A DNA stretch of 64,000 nucleotides from Streptococcus sanguinis (GCF_019929225.1 NZ_JAHZPA010000004.1:1-64000), one strand, 5' to 3'; shown: positions 31,048-42,195, counted from the first letter of the stretch. The notes: generated by a model not told the origin, from the sequence alone. Numbers and translations are program-made.

Positions 31048-32504
31048 TTTTCTGCTCCTGTCTGATAAGCTTTCTTGCGCATCTGGTCAATCAAATCCAT
31101 CTTATCCTGCCAGATATCTCGAGCCAGGTCAACTGGATAATCCTGTGGATTGAGAACTCGTTTGTACTCGTCCCAAAGTTTATCAAATTCCTTACGGGCA
31201 TAGGCTTGAATCTCAGTCAGACTCGGCTGTTCATAGACCAAATTCCCTTCTTGGAAAATGTTCACTAAAAGCGGTACGGCATCAAAATTTTTGACCGTTT
31301 TATTGATGTAGGTATAGGTTGGATGGAACATTTCCAGCTCTTCCAAGCCATTGACATCAAGGCCGTCATAGGTAATGTAGTCTCCCTCAGACTTCCCTTT
31401 TTCGCGGCTGGTAATACGCCAAACCTGCTTCTTACCTGGGGTCGAAACCTTTTCAGCATTATTGGACAATTTGATGGTATTGCGCAATTCTCCAGTCTCA
31501 TCTTCAATCGCAACAATCTTATAAACTGCTCCTAAAGCCGGCTGGTCGTAGGCCGTAATGAGCTTGGTTCCCACACCCCAGACATCAATCTTAGCCTTTT
31601 GCATTTTTAAATTGAGAATGGTATTTTCATCCAGATCATTGGACGCATAAATCTTAGCATCAGGGAAGCCAGCTTCATCTAATTGCTGACGAACTTTCTT
31701 AGAAATATAGGCAAGATCTCCCGAATCAATGCGGACGCCCAGAAACTTAATCTTGTCCCCTAGCTCACGTGCCACCCGAATGGCTGCCGGAACACCTAGG
31801 CGCAATGTATCGTAGGTATCTACTAGGAAAACACAGTTATGATGAGTCTCGGCGTAAGCTTTAAAGGCTTCATAATCATTGCCGTAAACCTGAACAAGGG
31901 CATGAGCATGGGTTCCTAAAACAGGAATATCAAAGAGCTTGCCAGCCCGGACATTGCTGGTACCGTTCGCTCCGCCAATCACCGCAGCCCTGGTCCCCCA
32001 AATAGCAGCATCCATTTCCTGGGCCCGGCGCGTACCGAACTCCATCAGAGGTTCATCTTCGATGACAGAGCGGATACGAGCTGCCTTAGTGGCAATCAGG
32101 GTTTGAAAATTAACGATATTGAGCAGAGCAGTCTCAACCAGCTGACACTGAGCCAGTGGACCTTCCACCTGCACGATTGGCTCATTGGCAAAAACCAAAT
32201 CACCTTCCTGAACAGATCTTACTGTCAGGCTCATCTTGAGATTTCGCAAATAATCCAGAAACTCTCCGTGATAGCCCAAGGATTGCAAATAATCTAAATC
32301 GCTCTGGCTGAATGTCAGATTATTGAGATAGGAAATAATTCTTTCCAAGCCCGCAAAAACTGCGTAGCCGTTATTAAAAGGATTTTTACGGAAAAAAACT
32401 TCAAAAACTGCACGCTTGTTGTGAATATTTTGCTTGAAATAAACCTGCATCATGTTGATTTGGTACAAATCAGTGTGCAGAGTTAAACTATCATCTGGGT
32501 ACAT
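31044..32504 (-). CDS. pncB: Nicotinate phosphoribosyltransferase
   Basis: The 486-residue enzyme joins nicotinate and PRPP to form nicotinate mononucleotide, the entry step of NAD salvage. Family segments include [12 protein letters not shown] at the start, [13 protein letters not shown] with the active-site region, and [14 protein letters not shown]. It is first in the operon with nadE. No de novo NAD genes are seen nearby, in keeping with streptococcal dependence on nicotinate uptake. Confidence 0.97.
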   Translation of the reverse strand: MYPDDSLTLHTDLYQINMMQVYFKQNIHNKRAVFEVFFRKNPFNNGYAVFAGLERIISYLNNLTFSQSDLDYLQSLGYHGEFLDYLRNLKMSLTVRSVQEGDLVFANEPIVQVEGPLAQCQLVETALLNIVNFQTLIATKAARIRSVIEDEPLMEFGTRRAQEMDAAIWGTRAAVIGGANGTSNVRAGKLFDIPVLGTHAHALVQVYGNDYEAFKAYAETHHNCVFLVDTYDTLRLGVPAAIRVARELGDKIKFLGVRIDSGDLAYISKKVRQQLDEAGFPDAKIYASNDLDENTILNLKMQKAKIDVWGVGTKLITAYDQPALGAVYKIVAIEDETGELRNTIKLSNNAEKVSTPGKKQVWRITSREKGKSEGDYITYDGLDVNGLEELEMFHPTYTYINKTVKNFDAVPLLVNIFQEGNLVYEQPSLTEIQAYARKEFDKLWDEYKRVLNPQDYPVDLARDIWQDKMDLIDQMRKKAYQTGAEK

Positions 32505-32554
32505 CTTCTTGCTCCTTTATGCTAGATACCTTTTATTATATCATAATTCCAAAA

Positions 32555-32604
32555 AAGCTAAGCAAATCCTGTCAATTCACTTGAAGAGACACACTTGCTT
32601 AGCT
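32555..32604 (-). terminator. Terminator of trxB
   Basis: AAGCTAAGCAA and TTGCTTAGCTT form the stem around a larger loop; on the minus strand it is followed by TTTTTT. Confidence 0.8.
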
Positions 32605-32611
32605 TATATTT

Positions 32612-33526
32612 TTATGCTTGCTCTGTAAGGTATTTGTAGGCTTCCTGACTGGCAATGGCACCATCGCCAACAGCTGTCGTAATCTGGCGCAGGTCTTTCT
32701 GGCGAACATCACCAACAGCGTAAATACCGGCTACTGAAGTCTTCATCTGATGATCCGTCAGAATCCAGCCAGCCTCATCAGTGATGCCTAAGTCCGCAGC
32801 AAATTCACTAACTGGATCTAAGCCAACATAGATAAAGATACCACCAAACTCTGCCTGACTAAGCTCACCTGTCTTGACATTCTTGAAGGTTACGCCTGTC
32901 ACTTTACGCTCATCACCATGGATGCTTTCCACCACAGAATCCCAGACAAAGCGAATCTTTTCGTTGGCAAAGGCGCGATCCTGCAGCACCTTTTGTGCTC
33001 GTAGCTCATCACGACGGTGAACAATGGTCACACTTTTTGCAAAGCGCGTCAGGAAAATAGCTTCCTCTACCGCTGAGTCGCCACCACCGACAACCAGCAG
33101 GTCTTCATCACGGAAAAATGCGCCATCACAGACCGCGCAGTAAGAAACCCCGCGGCTGTTGTAGTCTTCCTCACCAGGAACCCCTAAATGACGATGATTA
33201 GCACCAGAAGCAATGATGACTGTTTTAGTTTCAAAACGCTCATCTTCTGTAATGATTTCCTTGAAAACACCTCGGTCTTCAATTTTTTCTACTAGGCCAA
33301 ATAAATGTTCAACCCCTAGATTCTCAAGAGGCTCAAACATTTTCTCTGCTAGTTCAGGACCGCTGATATTGGCATAGCCTGGATAGTTTTCAATATCAGC
33401 AGTATTGTTCATCTGACCACCAGGAATACCACGCTCCAGCAGGGCAACTTTTAGGTTGCTGCGGGCTGCATAGAGGGCAGCTGTCATGCCGGCAGGCCCA
33501 GCTCCAATAATAATTGTATCGTACAT
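32612..33526 (-). CDS. trxB: Thioredoxin reductase
   Basis: The 304-residue flavoenzyme reduces thioredoxin with NADPH. It has the FAD-binding motif GAGPAGMTAALYAARS, the redox pair CAVC in YCAVCDGAFF (about 133-136), the NADPH loop GGGDSAVEEA and C-terminal FAD motif GIYAVGDVRQK. It follows a DUF4059 gene, as in other streptococci. Confidence 0.97.
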   Translation of the reverse strand: MYDTIIIGAGPAGMTAALYAARSNLKVALLERGIPGGQMNNTADIENYPGYANISGPELAEKMFEPLENLGVEHLFGLVEKIEDRGVFKEIITEDERFETKTVIIASGANHRHLGVPGEEDYNSRGVSYCAVCDGAFFRDEDLLVVGGGDSAVEEAIFLTRFAKSVTIVHRRDELRAQKVLQDRAFANEKIRFVWDSVVESIHGDERKVTGVTFKNVKTGELSQAEFGGIFIYVGLDPVSEFAADLGITDEAGWILTDHQMKTSVAGIYAVGDVRQKDLRQITTAVGDGAIASQEAYKYLTEQA

Positions 33527-33591
33527 AACTCTTCTTTCTCCTTGTTGTAACTAGAATTATTCTAACAACTTTTCTACAGTTTTACAAGCAT

Positions 33592-33816
33592 TTAAGCTTT
33601 TAGGACAATGAGCAGGCCCAACGTCGCAAAAGACAGGACTGGAATCGTCATAATGACAATCAAAAGGACATCGTACAGATGGCTCTGGCGCTCCTTGGCT
33701 GTCTTGTCCTTGCGGCGAATCATCCGCAGTCCAATCCATAAACCCGCAATGATCCCTACACCGACTGCTGTATAAAGCAGGCTCTCGATATAAAGTGCAA
33801 ATATTTGATCTAACAT
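33592..33816 (-). CDS. DUF4059 small membrane protein
   Basis: The 74-residue protein has two predicted membrane helices (about 8-30 and 50-72) around a basic loop (RRKDKTAKERQ). It matches the streptococcal DUF4059 family by sequence pattern. Function is unknown. It sits 65 bases upstream of trxB and downstream of the amino-acid transporter, a conserved arrangement. Confidence 0.8.
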   Translation of the reverse strand: MLDQIFALYIESLLYTAVGVGIIAGLWIGLRMIRRKDKTAKERQSHLYDVLLIVIMTIPVLSFATLGLLIVLKA

Positions 33817-33938
33817 GTCAACTCCTCAAAGGTCAATCAGCCTCATAGTGCAAAGAAAGGGAACAACTCCAAATTTAGCCGTCAGCATAAAACACCCACT
33901 AGACAAGAAAGCCTGCTCCGCAGTATGCTGAGACTGAA

Positions 33939-33990
33939 AACAAACTCAGCTGGTCTAGCCAACTGAGCCTTCACTGTCTCTATTATATCA
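33939..33990 (-). promoter_or_regulatory. Transporter terminator and promoter-like TATAAT before DUF4059/trxB
   Basis: On the minus strand CTCAGTTGG and CCAGCTGAG form a stem followed by TTTGTTTTC, a likely terminator of the ABC transporter genes. A TATAAT lies just before it, at the end of the ATP-binding gene, and may help drive DUF4059-trxB. Confidence 0.5.
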
Positions 33991-34731
33991 AATATAGGTC
34001 CGTTTGTAACTAGCAAAAAATTCCTTGGTTCTTTCTTCCTTTGGATGATGGATAATTTCATCTGGTGTCCCAGACTCTATGATTTTCCCCTTGTCCAAAA
34101 AGAGTACTCTATCAGCTACCTGAGCGACAAAGGACATATCATGACTGACCAGAATCATGGTCTGGCCAGACTTAGCTGCATCAGCGATTGATTTCTCTAC
34201 TTCTCCGACCAACTCGGGATCCAAGGCTGAGGTCGGCTCGTCTAGCAAAAGAACATCTGGATTCATAGCCAAAGCCCTTGCTAAGGCAACCCGCTGCTTC
34301 TGACCGCCTGACAAATGTCTAGGATAGTGATTTTCTCGGTCTGACAAGCCAACTTTTGCTAATTCTTCCTTGGCTATCTTAGTCGCTTCTTGGTCTGACA
34401 GTTTCTTAACTACCAGCAGACCTTCCTTGACATTTTCCAGAGCTGTCCGGCGGGAAAAGAGATTAAACTGCTGAAAGACCATGGCTAGCTTGCGGCGCAG
34501 TAGCAAAATCTCATCTTTGGAAATTCTTGAAAAATCCACTTTGAAGCCGTCAATAGTAATCTTTCCGCTATCAGGCTGTTCCAGATAGTTGAGGCTGCGG
34601 AGAAAGGTTGATTTCCCCGCACCAGAGGAGCCAATCAGAGCCACAACTTCGCCTTTTTGAATTTCCAAACTGAGATCGTCCAGAACCTTTTGACCTGAAA
34701 AGGTCTTACTTAAATGTGAAATATTAATCAT
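33988..34731 (-). CDS. Amino-acid ABC transporter, ATP-binding protein
   Basis: The 247-residue polar amino acid-type ATPase has Walker A GSSGAGKST (about 34-42), Q-loop VFQQFNLF, signature LSGGQKQR and Walker B LLLDEPTSALD. The permease stop shares one base with its start. The pair sits where pneumococcus has the cystine importer genes tcyBC, so cystine is a plausible substrate, but sequence alone does not prove it. Confidence 0.93.
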   Translation of the reverse strand: MINISHLSKTFSGQKVLDDLSLEIQKGEVVALIGSSGAGKSTFLRSLNYLEQPDSGKITIDGFKVDFSRISKDEILLLRRKLAMVFQQFNLFSRRTALENVKEGLLVVKKLSDQEATKIAKEELAKVGLSDRENHYPRHLSGGQKQRVALARALAMNPDVLLLDEPTSALDPELVGEVEKSIADAAKSGQTMILVSHDMSFVAQVADRVLFLDKGKIIESGTPDEIIHHPKEERTKEFFASYKRTYI

Positions 34732-35543
34732 CAGATTCCTTCTCCTTCTGCTTGCTGAAGCGATTCAACATCATCTGGCTGCTTAATGTCCATCTTCTTT
34801 TCGATCCAGCGGCCAAGTTGCTCAATGAGAATATTGACTGCCCAATAAATCAGCGACACCGAGATAAAACGCTCAAAGTAACGGTAGTCTGCCCCTGCGA
34901 TGGCCTGCGCTTTGGCAAAAATTTCCACTACACCAGCACTAAAGGCCAGAGAAGTGCCCTTGGTCAAGCCAATCAGGGAATTAATCAGACTAGGCGTCGC
35001 CACCACAGCTGCATTGGGGATAATGACACGCATATAAACCTGCTTGTTGGTCATCCCTAAGCTGCGAGCAGCCTCGATTTCTCCCGAATCCACGGACAAG
35101 ATTGCTGCCCGGATGGTCTCACTGGCATAAGCCGCTTCGTTGAAAGCAAAGGCAACAATCGCAAAGACAGACGCTGGAATCTCGTTGATATTAAAGCTTG
35201 TGCCATACTTCTGATTGATAGCCTTCAGCAATAAAGGAATCCCAAAATAGGTCAGCATGAGCTGGACCAGAAGCGGTGTTCCTCTCAGAAAGCTGACAAA
35301 GAAAGCCTGAATCGGATACAGGATTTTAACCCGATTAATCTTGACAACAGCAAAAACCATGGCAAGCAGAATACCAAAGACTGCACCCCCCACTGTCAAA
35401 AGAAGGGTGATTGGAAGATTTTGCAAAATGCCCGGAACGGCCTCAAAAACGGCCCTTAAACTAAATAATTTACCATCTGGAATGAACTTGAGGAACTCCT
35501 CATACCAACCAGTTGTCAGAAGATAAGTTGTAACCACCATCAT
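34731..35543 (-). CDS. Amino-acid ABC transporter, permease
   Basis: The 270-residue HisM-type permease has several membrane helices and the EAA loop EIEAARSLGMTNKQVYMRVI that docks on the ATPase. The ATG at 35543 is preferred because AAAAGGAAGT lies just upstream; a longer reading from 35591 has no such site. No substrate-binding protein is encoded beside it, so it must borrow one made elsewhere. Confidence 0.92.
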   Translation of the reverse strand: MMVVTTYLLTTGWYEEFLKFIPDGKLFSLRAVFEAVPGILQNLPITLLLTVGGAVFGILLAMVFAVVKINRVKILYPIQAFFVSFLRGTPLLVQLMLTYFGIPLLLKAINQKYGTSFNINEIPASVFAIVAFAFNEAAYASETIRAAILSVDSGEIEAARSLGMTNKQVYMRVIIPNAAVVATPSLINSLIGLTKGTSLAFSAGVVEIFAKAQAIAGADYRYFERFISVSLIYWAVNILIEQLGRWIEKKMDIKQPDDVESLQQAEGEGI

Positions 35544-35702
35544 TACTTCCTTTTCTTGATAATGAAATATTTTAACACAATTCTGGAACAAAACAAAGAA
35601 TTTGCTTTCCTTTTACTGTCTTTTAGCAGTCAAAACATGAGCAGCTAGTGCAAATCTCGTGTTCCTAAATATCAAATAAGCCACACTAAGCCCAATATAA
35701 AA

Positions 35703-35778
35703 ATAGACTAGTTTCACTAGTCTATCATATCTATCTCATAAAGACTAATATATTTTTCTTATCACAGCGATAAGAAAA
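35703..35778 (-). terminator. Two tandem hairpins after the DEAD-box helicase gene
   Basis: The nearer hairpin (35754-35778) has perfect 10-base arms TTTTCTTATC / GATAAGAAAA. The second (35703-35725) is ATAGACTAGT / ACTAGTCTAT and is followed on the minus strand by TTTTTAT. Together they end the helicase transcript. Confidence 0.75.
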
Positions 35779-35786
35779 GTATATCA

Positions 35787-37130
35787 CTAAAAGGTTTGGC
35801 GCTTAGCCTTACGCTCTGCCCGACCACGTGCACGATTCTCTGCTCGCTTAGTTTTGCGGCGCTTTTCGTTCACTGCCCACTGGATTTTTTTCTTGTAGCC
35901 TGGTTTGATTTTTTTCTTTTTCTTCTTGACCAGCCCCAGCATTTCCGTGTCCAGCTTCTCCCGGCTCTTTTCCCGATTGGCCCGACGGTCTCGGTCATAG
36001 GTATCCTGAAACTCATCATCCTTTATAATCTTGGGAATAAACTTAATCCCCATCTTTTCTAACTCCCGAATATCTGAGTCATCACTCGGCTGGTAGAGAG
36101 TAATGGCTGTACCGGGAAGACCATTACGGCCGGTCCGGCCTACCCGGTGGACAAAGAAAGACAAGTCCTGAGGAATGGCATCGTTAATAACATGGCTGGC
36201 ACCTTCGATATCAATCCCCCGCGCTGCCAAATCAGTAGCGACAATATACTCAAAATCCAGATTCTTGACCTGATTCATGATGCGCTTGCGCTCCCGCGGA
36301 GCAATATCTCCATGAATTTTAGCAACTTTGAGTCCCTGAGCTGTCAGATAGCTGTGTAGCTCATCTGCCCTCGTCTTGGTATTGACGAAAATCATGGCCA
36401 GATAAGGCTGCAGAAGCTGACTGATTTGATAAATCTGAGCATTCTTGTCTCGTCCCTTGGTTGATAGGAGCCAGTTTTCAATGGTGTCGGCAATGACCGT
36501 CTTGGTCTTAATCTGCTCAATGACTGGATTAGACAGGTATTTTTTCAAAAAAGGCTGAAGCTTCTGTGGAATAGTCGCTGAGAAAACGAGAAACTGCAGG
36601 TCTTTAGGCAACCGGCCTGCAATCTTATCAACTGTCGCCAAAAATCCCATGTCCAGTGTCATATCTGCCTCGTCAACGACAAAGGTCTTAGCCTTATGAA
36701 TAGCCAAATCACCTGACTCTACCAAGTCATAAATCCGCCCAGGTGTTCCGATGACGATATGAGGCTGACTAGACTCTAACTTCCCAATCTGACGAGCCTT
36801 GTCAGTCCCACCGACATAGTTGGCCACCCGAATCTCTTTTTCAGAAAAGCTAGCCAACTGACGAGCAGCCTGATAAATCTGCGCTGCCAGCTCCCGACTT
36901 GGGGCTGTAATGACAGCCTGCACACTGTCTGCCTCCTCATCCAGCATTTGAAAAATCGGCAGCAAAAACGTGTGTGTCTTACCAGAGCCTGTCTTGGACT
37001 CCCCAACCAAATCCCGACCTGACAATACGACTGGAATCAGCTTCTCTTGGACTGGAGTCGCTTCAACGAAGTTCAAATCCCTGAGCGCTTCCTGAATATA
37101 ATCTTTAAACTTAAATTCTGTAAATTTCAT
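35787..37130 (-). CDS. DEAD-box RNA helicase (CshB-like)
   Basis: The 447-residue helicase has the Q motif near 25, motif I SKTGSGKT, motif II VDEADMTLD, motif III SAT, and motif VI HRVGRTGRNG. The C-terminal 70 residues are very rich in Lys and Arg, giving RNA affinity. Such enzymes act in ribosome assembly, mRNA decay and cold growth. It is a single-gene unit; its match to CshB rather than CshA is inferred from length and tail. Confidence 0.88.
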   Translation of the reverse strand: MKFTEFKFKDYIQEALRDLNFVEATPVQEKLIPVVLSGRDLVGESKTGSGKTHTFLLPIFQMLDEEADSVQAVITAPSRELAAQIYQAARQLASFSEKEIRVANYVGGTDKARQIGKLESSQPHIVIGTPGRIYDLVESGDLAIHKAKTFVVDEADMTLDMGFLATVDKIAGRLPKDLQFLVFSATIPQKLQPFLKKYLSNPVIEQIKTKTVIADTIENWLLSTKGRDKNAQIYQISQLLQPYLAMIFVNTKTRADELHSYLTAQGLKVAKIHGDIAPRERKRIMNQVKNLDFEYIVATDLAARGIDIEGASHVINDAIPQDLSFFVHRVGRTGRNGLPGTAITLYQPSDDSDIRELEKMGIKFIPKIIKDDEFQDTYDRDRRANREKSREKLDTEMLGLVKKKKKKIKPGYKKKIQWAVNEKRRKTKRAENRARGRAERKAKRQTF

Positions 37131-37209
37131 CTTGTCCTCTATTCTATTATCCTAACTATTATACCAAAAAATTGACCATCCTGCTTACCCTCAAATCTAA
37201 GAAGCAGAA

Positions 37210-37230
37210 AAGCGAGCCAGAGACTCGCTT
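37210..37230 (-). terminator. Terminator after mraY
   Basis: AAGCGAG and CTCGCTT form a short GC-rich stem followed by TTCTGCTTC on the minus strand. The weak T-tract makes this less certain. Confidence 0.6.
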
Positions 37231-37234
37231 CTTG

Positions 37235-38218
37235 CTATAGATATAGGATAGCCAGGGTCAAAAGACTGCCCGCGATACCGATTCCCCAGAAGAAGAAATC
37301 GACTTTCCACTCGCTCCACTCCTTGCCGTGGCCAGTTAGGCCTCCCAACTCAAAGTGGTGATGAACCGGAGTCATCCGGAAGATCCGCTTGCCACCGGTC
37401 AATTTAAAGTAAGTCACCTGCATCATAACAGAGGTCGTTTCAAACACATAGACGATACCAATCAAGAGCAGGGTCCACTCTTGGTGAAGGGAAATAGAGA
37501 TAGCAGCCAGCATACCGCCCAAAGCCAGACTTCCTACATCGCCCATGAAGATTTTAGCAGGCTTATGGTTGAAAACAAAGAAGCCTAGCAAGCCACCAAT
37601 CATACTGATGATGACAATCAAAATATCAAAACGCTTCTGCTCAACAGCAATCACAGCATAAGCCACCAAGCTAATGACTACAGAAATGCTGGCCAAACCA
37701 TCAATTCCATCCGTCAGATTGACAGCATTGGAGAAGCCAATCAGCCAAAAAAGTACGAAAAAGATATAAAGGAAGCCCAGATGGACAGGAACGGTGAAGA
37801 CATTCAGCTGGTCGCCAGCTCCGTGCTGATTGTAAAAGAAGTAAAAGACAACTCCACCAACCAGCTGCAGAAACAATTTCTGCTTGGGATTTAGACCCTC
37901 GTTGATCTTACGAAACACCTTGAGAAAGTCGTCCAAAAAGCCGACAACACCATACAGGACCAAGATAAAAAGAATCATGATGAGGCCGTTGGACAGCTGA
38001 TGCGAAATCAAACCTATAACAAAGCTGGCCAGAACGGATGTCAAGAGAAATACTGTACCACCCATGGTTGGCGTTCCAGCCTTGGCCTGATGCTGCTTAA
38101 CATCTTCGTGCATCTGTTGGCCTGTGATACGAGCCTTATGGTAAAAACGAATAAAGGCAGGAATGCCGATGATAGTTAGGATAAAAGTTACGATTCCTGC
38201 AATAAGAGCAATAAGCAT
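37235..38218 (-). CDS. mraY: Phospho-MurNAc-pentapeptide transferase
   Basis: The 327-residue integral membrane enzyme makes lipid I from UDP-MurNAc-pentapeptide and undecaprenyl phosphate. About ten membrane helices are visible, with conserved loops [21 protein letters not shown] (catalytic aspartates), LTDGIDGLA and [11 protein letters not shown]. It lies one base after pbp2x in the rsmH-ftsL-pbp2x-mraY cluster. Confidence 0.97.
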   Translation of the reverse strand: MLIALIAGIVTFILTIIGIPAFIRFYHKARITGQQMHEDVKQHQAKAGTPTMGGTVFLLTSVLASFVIGLISHQLSNGLIMILFILVLYGVVGFLDDFLKVFRKINEGLNPKQKLFLQLVGGVVFYFFYNQHGAGDQLNVFTVPVHLGFLYIFFVLFWLIGFSNAVNLTDGIDGLASISVVISLVAYAVIAVEQKRFDILIVIISMIGGLLGFFVFNHKPAKIFMGDVGSLALGGMLAAISISLHQEWTLLLIGIVYVFETTSVMMQVTYFKLTGGKRIFRMTPVHHHFELGGLTGHGKEWSEWKVDFFFWGIGIAGSLLTLAILYL

Positions 38219-38219
38219 A

Positions 38220-40508
38220 TTAGTCTCCCATTGTAATTGTTATTTTCTTGAGATTTTTCAGCGAAGTATTGGTCTTTTCGCTCTGCTTGACGACCTTGGA
38301 GCCCTCTCCTTTGAAAGTGACTTCGATGTCCTGCCACTTGGCAAAACGTTCGACATTGGCCTTGGTCCAGCCGTACATATCGGGCAGACTTTCTAAATCA
38401 TCTGACAAGATCAAAATCTGCTGATTGGCCTTGAGATTTTTGCCCTCTTTGACAGATACTTTTTTAATCTTGCCACCTGTTCCCAGTACAATTGGTTGGA
38501 CGAGGTTACGGCGCAATTCATCTGCCAGACCGCCAGGGCTGATTTGATTTTTCAGACCTAGTTGCTTGGTCAGTTTTTCTACGGACGGCATTTTATAACT
38601 GGTTTCTTCAGTGACTGTTTCAAGAGCCGGAGTCGCTTCCGTTGTCAGATTAAGGCTGTCTTTGAGAGCGACTGCTTCTTCCAAGACCGGATTGACCACT
38701 TCCTGCCAGAATATAGGCTGGAATTTTTCCTCAGGCTGCTGAACTGTCACATACATGATAAATTCAGGATTTTCTGCCGGCGTCATGGCAACAACTGAAT
38801 AGATATAGTCATTCTCACCCTCTAGATAACCATTTTCAGAAGCGATCTGAGCGGTCCCTGACTTAACAGCTACATTCTGACCAGCCACTTGAATAACAGG
38901 CTCGCCACCGACATTCAGGGTTCCTTTGTAGGGGTCTGTTCCGACTTGAACCATATAATCCCGAGTGGTTTGAGCTGCTTTTTCTGAGACAGGATTTCCG
39001 ATAATTTCCGTCGCAGTCTTACGAGCTGTATTGGTTTTAGGATCATGGATAGCATTGATAAACTTAGGCTCCACCATGACACCATCATTGGCTACAGATG
39101 AGAAGGCACGAAGCATCTGCACCTGTGTCACACCAATCCCTTGACCGAAGGAGCTCATGGCAATCGTAACATAGTTATCACCAGGGAGCGAACCATAGGT
39201 TTCATTGCCCATCCCAAAGCGGGTCGGCAGACCAAACTTAAACTTACTCAAGTAGTCCAGCCACTTGTCATTGCCCATCTTCTGCTCCAGAATGGTCATT
39301 CCGACATTACTGGAATAGGTAAATCCTTGGGCAAAGGTCAGGGTTTCCCCTTCTGAAATCCCCATGTTGACGTTCCAGTCTCGAATGGTCGCATCCATAA
39401 CCTTGTACTCTCTACTGTCAAAAGTATCATGAGGATTAAAGCTGCCATTATCAATAGCTGAAGCCAGGGTCATAACCTTCATAGTAGATCCAGGCTCATA
39501 CTGGCCTTGGTAAAGCATGGTGTTCCAGTTGCCCAGATTTTTCTCATTCAAGCCTTCCTTGGTATCTGCATTATAGGTCGGCCGTTGAGAAGTGGCTAGG
39601 ATTTCGCCGGTCTTGGCACTGACCAAGGTTGCATTGACAAACTTACCTTTGACTTTTTCCTGAAAGGCGTTCATCCGCGTTTCTAGGTAGGTTTGCAAAT
39701 CAGCTGACAGTGTTGTATAGACGTCCTTGCCATCCTCTGCCTGTACAGAGACCTTTTCTGACCCAGGCACAACATTACCGTTTCGGTCTTTTTCGTAGGT
39801 CACAATCCCATTCTGACCAGCAAGAATCCTATCCAGAGCCTGCTCCATGCCAGAAGTCCCTTTCAGCGTCTTATTGCCTTCCTTATCCTCCTGCAGCTGG
39901 GCAAGACCGATAAACTGGGAGGCAAAGACACCGTTACTATAACTGCGGTTGGGACTAGTAGTAAAGTCAATCCCTTCAATACCAGCAGCTTCAAAGGCTT
40001 CCCGCATGGCATTCATATTACTGTAGGTAATGCCATTGCCCTGCGCCCCGAAGGAAACCTGCTTGAGATTTTTCTGCGACAGCTGGGTTTTGACGTAGTC
40101 CTTATCCAACTCTAGGTACTGATTGAAAATCTCTGCCACCTTATCGTACTGGGATTCTTCTACATAGAGAATCTTGCCGGTAGCTGACTTGTAACTCTTG
40201 TCAATAATGGCATAGACATTATAAGTCGTTGCATCCTCTGCAATGGGAACTCCATTTCGGTCATAGATTGTTCCCCGCCGGGCAGCGACTGTAACCGTCT
40301 TTTGATGGACTACCTCTGCACCCTTTGATAGATTAACACCGAACTTCTGGTCTGTCCCAATAATAATGGCAAAATTAATCAAGAAAACGAAAAAGAGAAA
40401 GATAGCTAAGATACTCATGCTCTTTCCCACTTGCCGCCGATTGTATTCAGGGATTTGCCTATTTTTCAGGGCGTATTTTTTAATTTTTTCAAAAATTCTA
40501 TTCTTCAT
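38220..40508 (-). CDS. pbp2x: Penicillin-binding protein 2x (FtsI-type transpeptidase)
   Basis: The 762-residue class B PBP performs septal cross-linking. It has one transmembrane helix (about 28-50), a dimerisation domain (about 65-230) and a transpeptidase domain (about 260-620) with STMK, SSN and KSGT. Two PASTA domains fill the C-terminus (about 640-760). Mutations around these motifs cause beta-lactam resistance in streptococci; motif residues here are intact. It overlaps ftsL by 11 bases. Confidence 0.97.
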   Translation of the reverse strand: MKNRIFEKIKKYALKNRQIPEYNRRQVGKSMSILAIFLFFVFLINFAIIIGTDQKFGVNLSKGAEVVHQKTVTVAARRGTIYDRNGVPIAEDATTYNVYAIIDKSYKSATGKILYVEESQYDKVAEIFNQYLELDKDYVKTQLSQKNLKQVSFGAQGNGITYSNMNAMREAFEAAGIEGIDFTTSPNRSYSNGVFASQFIGLAQLQEDKEGNKTLKGTSGMEQALDRILAGQNGIVTYEKDRNGNVVPGSEKVSVQAEDGKDVYTTLSADLQTYLETRMNAFQEKVKGKFVNATLVSAKTGEILATSQRPTYNADTKEGLNEKNLGNWNTMLYQGQYEPGSTMKVMTLASAIDNGSFNPHDTFDSREYKVMDATIRDWNVNMGISEGETLTFAQGFTYSSNVGMTILEQKMGNDKWLDYLSKFKFGLPTRFGMGNETYGSLPGDNYVTIAMSSFGQGIGVTQVQMLRAFSSVANDGVMVEPKFINAIHDPKTNTARKTATEIIGNPVSEKAAQTTRDYMVQVGTDPYKGTLNVGGEPVIQVAGQNVAVKSGTAQIASENGYLEGENDYIYSVVAMTPAENPEFIMYVTVQQPEEKFQPIFWQEVVNPVLEEAVALKDSLNLTTEATPALETVTEETSYKMPSVEKLTKQLGLKNQISPGGLADELRRNLVQPIVLGTGGKIKKVSVKEGKNLKANQQILILSDDLESLPDMYGWTKANVERFAKWQDIEVTFKGEGSKVVKQSEKTNTSLKNLKKITITMGD

Positions 40509-40821
40509 CCGTTGAACTCACTGTTTTACGATTTCCCTTCTGGAGTTTCATATCCTGAGAGCTGGCTAACTGGGACAACCTTTCATAGCGGGTCAGTTCA
40601 TTGACTTCCTGCTTGATGTCGGCCAGCTCTGTCTGCTCTGCTTCGATCTGTGTATTGACTTCCGTCAAATCCCGATCCACCTGCAATAGCTTGGTCTGCA
40701 TAAAGACGATGCTGACTGCTAAAATAATGGCAGTTAAAACGATTGAGCCGTAAAAGGCCTTTTCAACTCGGGAAAATTTTCTCATCTGATCTTGAAGCGG
40801 GTTTGGTCTTTTTTCTGACAT
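40498..40821 (-). CDS. ftsL: Cell-division protein FtsL
   Basis: The 107-residue bitopic protein has a transmembrane helix at about 26-46 followed by a leucine-zipper-like coiled coil ([19 protein letters not shown], about 55-73). FtsL joins DivIB and DivIC in the divisome. Position between rsmH and pbp2x confirms the call. Confidence 0.95.
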   Translation of the reverse strand: MSEKRPNPLQDQMRKFSRVEKAFYGSIVLTAIILAVSIVFMQTKLLQVDRDLTEVNTQIEAEQTELADIKQEVNELTRYERLSQLASSQDMKLQKGNRKTVSSTDEE

Positions 40822-40828
40822 TTCTTCC

Positions 40829-41779
40829 TCACTTGTGTATCTTACGGGCCACGCGCAGCTTGGCGGAATGAGCCCGATTATTGCTTTCTAATTCTTCTTT
40901 GCTTGGTAAAATTGGTTTGCAGCTGACCAGCTCCAGCTTAGGCTGCAGTTCATCAGGGATGAAGGGCAGGCCCTTAGGAACATCTACTGTTGACGCCTCC
41001 TTGAAAAGCTGCTTGGTCAGACGATCTTCCAACGAATGAAAAGTAATGACCGCAATCCGGCCGTCCACCGCTAGCAGATCAATGGCCTGCTGAATAGACT
41101 CATCCGCTGCGCCCAATTCATCATTGACTTCAATCCGAATAGCTTGAAAAATCTGCTTGGCCGGGTGGCCTTTCTTCTTCAGCTCCTTAGCTGGCTTAGC
41201 TGACTTGATAATTTCAGCCAATTCTGTCGTTGTTTCAATAGGCTTGATACTTCTAGCCTGCTCAATCTTGCGAGCAATCTGCTTAGAAAACTTATCTTCG
41301 CCGTATTTAAAAAAGATTCGTACCAAATCCTGATAGCTATAATGATTGACAACCTCAAAAGCTGTCAAGGCTGCCTCGCGGTTCATGCGCATATCCAAAG
41401 GCGCATCCTGTTTATAGGAAAAACCACGCTCACGCTGATCCAGCTGAGGGCTGGAAACGCCTAAATCATAACAAATCCCATCAATTTCTTCCACACCGGC
41501 TTCTTGCAAACGGCTCTTGAGGTGGCGGAAATTGTCCTTGATAAAGGTCACCATCCCCCGCTCTACATAAGGAGCCAAACGCTTTTTAGCATTGTCAATA
41601 GCCGTCTGGTCCTGATCAAAGGCATAGAGATGCCCCTCATCTCCGAGCTGGCTCAAAAGATATTCGCTGTGACCAGCACCGCCAAGGGTCGCATCGACAT
41701 AGATGCCGTCAGGCTTAACCGCCAGCTGGTCAACCGTTTCATGAAGAAGAACCGTAATGTGATGAAATTCGTTTGTCAT
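40829..41779 (-). CDS. rsmH: 16S rRNA (cytosine-1402-N4)-methyltransferase
   Basis: The 316-residue enzyme methylates C1402 in the ribosomal decoding centre. It shows [13 protein letters not shown] at the start, SAM-binding [34 protein letters not shown] and [10 protein letters not shown]. It heads the ftsL-pbp2x-mraY cluster, with 7 bases to ftsL. Confidence 0.97.
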   Translation of the reverse strand: MTNEFHHITVLLHETVDQLAVKPDGIYVDATLGGAGHSEYLLSQLGDEGHLYAFDQDQTAIDNAKKRLAPYVERGMVTFIKDNFRHLKSRLQEAGVEEIDGICYDLGVSSPQLDQRERGFSYKQDAPLDMRMNREAALTAFEVVNHYSYQDLVRIFFKYGEDKFSKQIARKIEQARSIKPIETTTELAEIIKSAKPAKELKKKGHPAKQIFQAIRIEVNDELGAADESIQQAIDLLAVDGRIAVITFHSLEDRLTKQLFKEASTVDVPKGLPFIPDELQPKLELVSCKPILPSKEELESNNRAHSAKLRVARKIHK

Positions 41780-41873
41780 ATCTTACTTATTATATCACAT
41801 TCAAAAGCAAAAAAAAATTTAAAAGAAAAAGTAAGCGGATGAAATCCTTTTTTAAATTTTTTGTCATATATAC

Positions 41874-41957
41874 TTGACACTTTTTCCAAAAAGTATTATA
41901 CTAGCATAAAATAAAAGTCAAATATAACTGACAAACTGACTGGAAGTTATCAGTTAT
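41874..41957 (+). promoter_or_regulatory. Promoter and operator-like dyad of the HTH/DUF3278 cassette
   Basis: TTGACA (41874-41879) and TATACT (41897-41902) are exactly 17 bases apart, the best plus-strand consensus promoter in this part. Downstream, ATAACTGA (41924-41931) and TCAGTTAT (41950-41957) form an inverted repeat, and AACTGAC occurs twice in tandem. This could be the HTH protein's own operator or a leader hairpin. GAAAGGAAGG precedes the start codon. Confidence 0.75.
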
Positions 41958-41979
41958 AGAATTAGAAAGGAAGGGTGTA

Positions 41980-42195
41980 ATGAATCGTGTCAAGGAATTT
42001 CGAAAAGAAAAAAAGATGTCTCAGCTAGAGTTGGCCAAGTCTATCGGAGTATCGCGGCAAACTATCAATATGATTGAAAACAACAAATACAACCCCACCC
42101 TCGAGCTCTGTATCAATCTGGCTAGAGCGCTGGATACTGACCTCAACGCCCTCTTTTGGGAACCCCAGCTGACAGATGAAGAATCAGATGACTAA
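41980..42195 (+). CDS. Small XRE-type helix-turn-helix regulator
   Basis: The 71-residue protein is nearly all DNA-binding domain: MSQLELAKSIGVSRQTINMIENNKYNPTLEL at 13-43 (quoted from its two helices MSQLELAKSIGVSRQ and TINMIENN). It resembles YgzD-like repressors that control adjacent membrane proteins. It is followed 47 bases later by the DUF3278 gene and likely autoregulates the cassette. Confidence 0.9.
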   Translation: MNRVKEFRKEKKMSQLELAKSIGVSRQTINMIENNKYNPTLELCINLARALDTDLNALFWEPQLTDEESDD

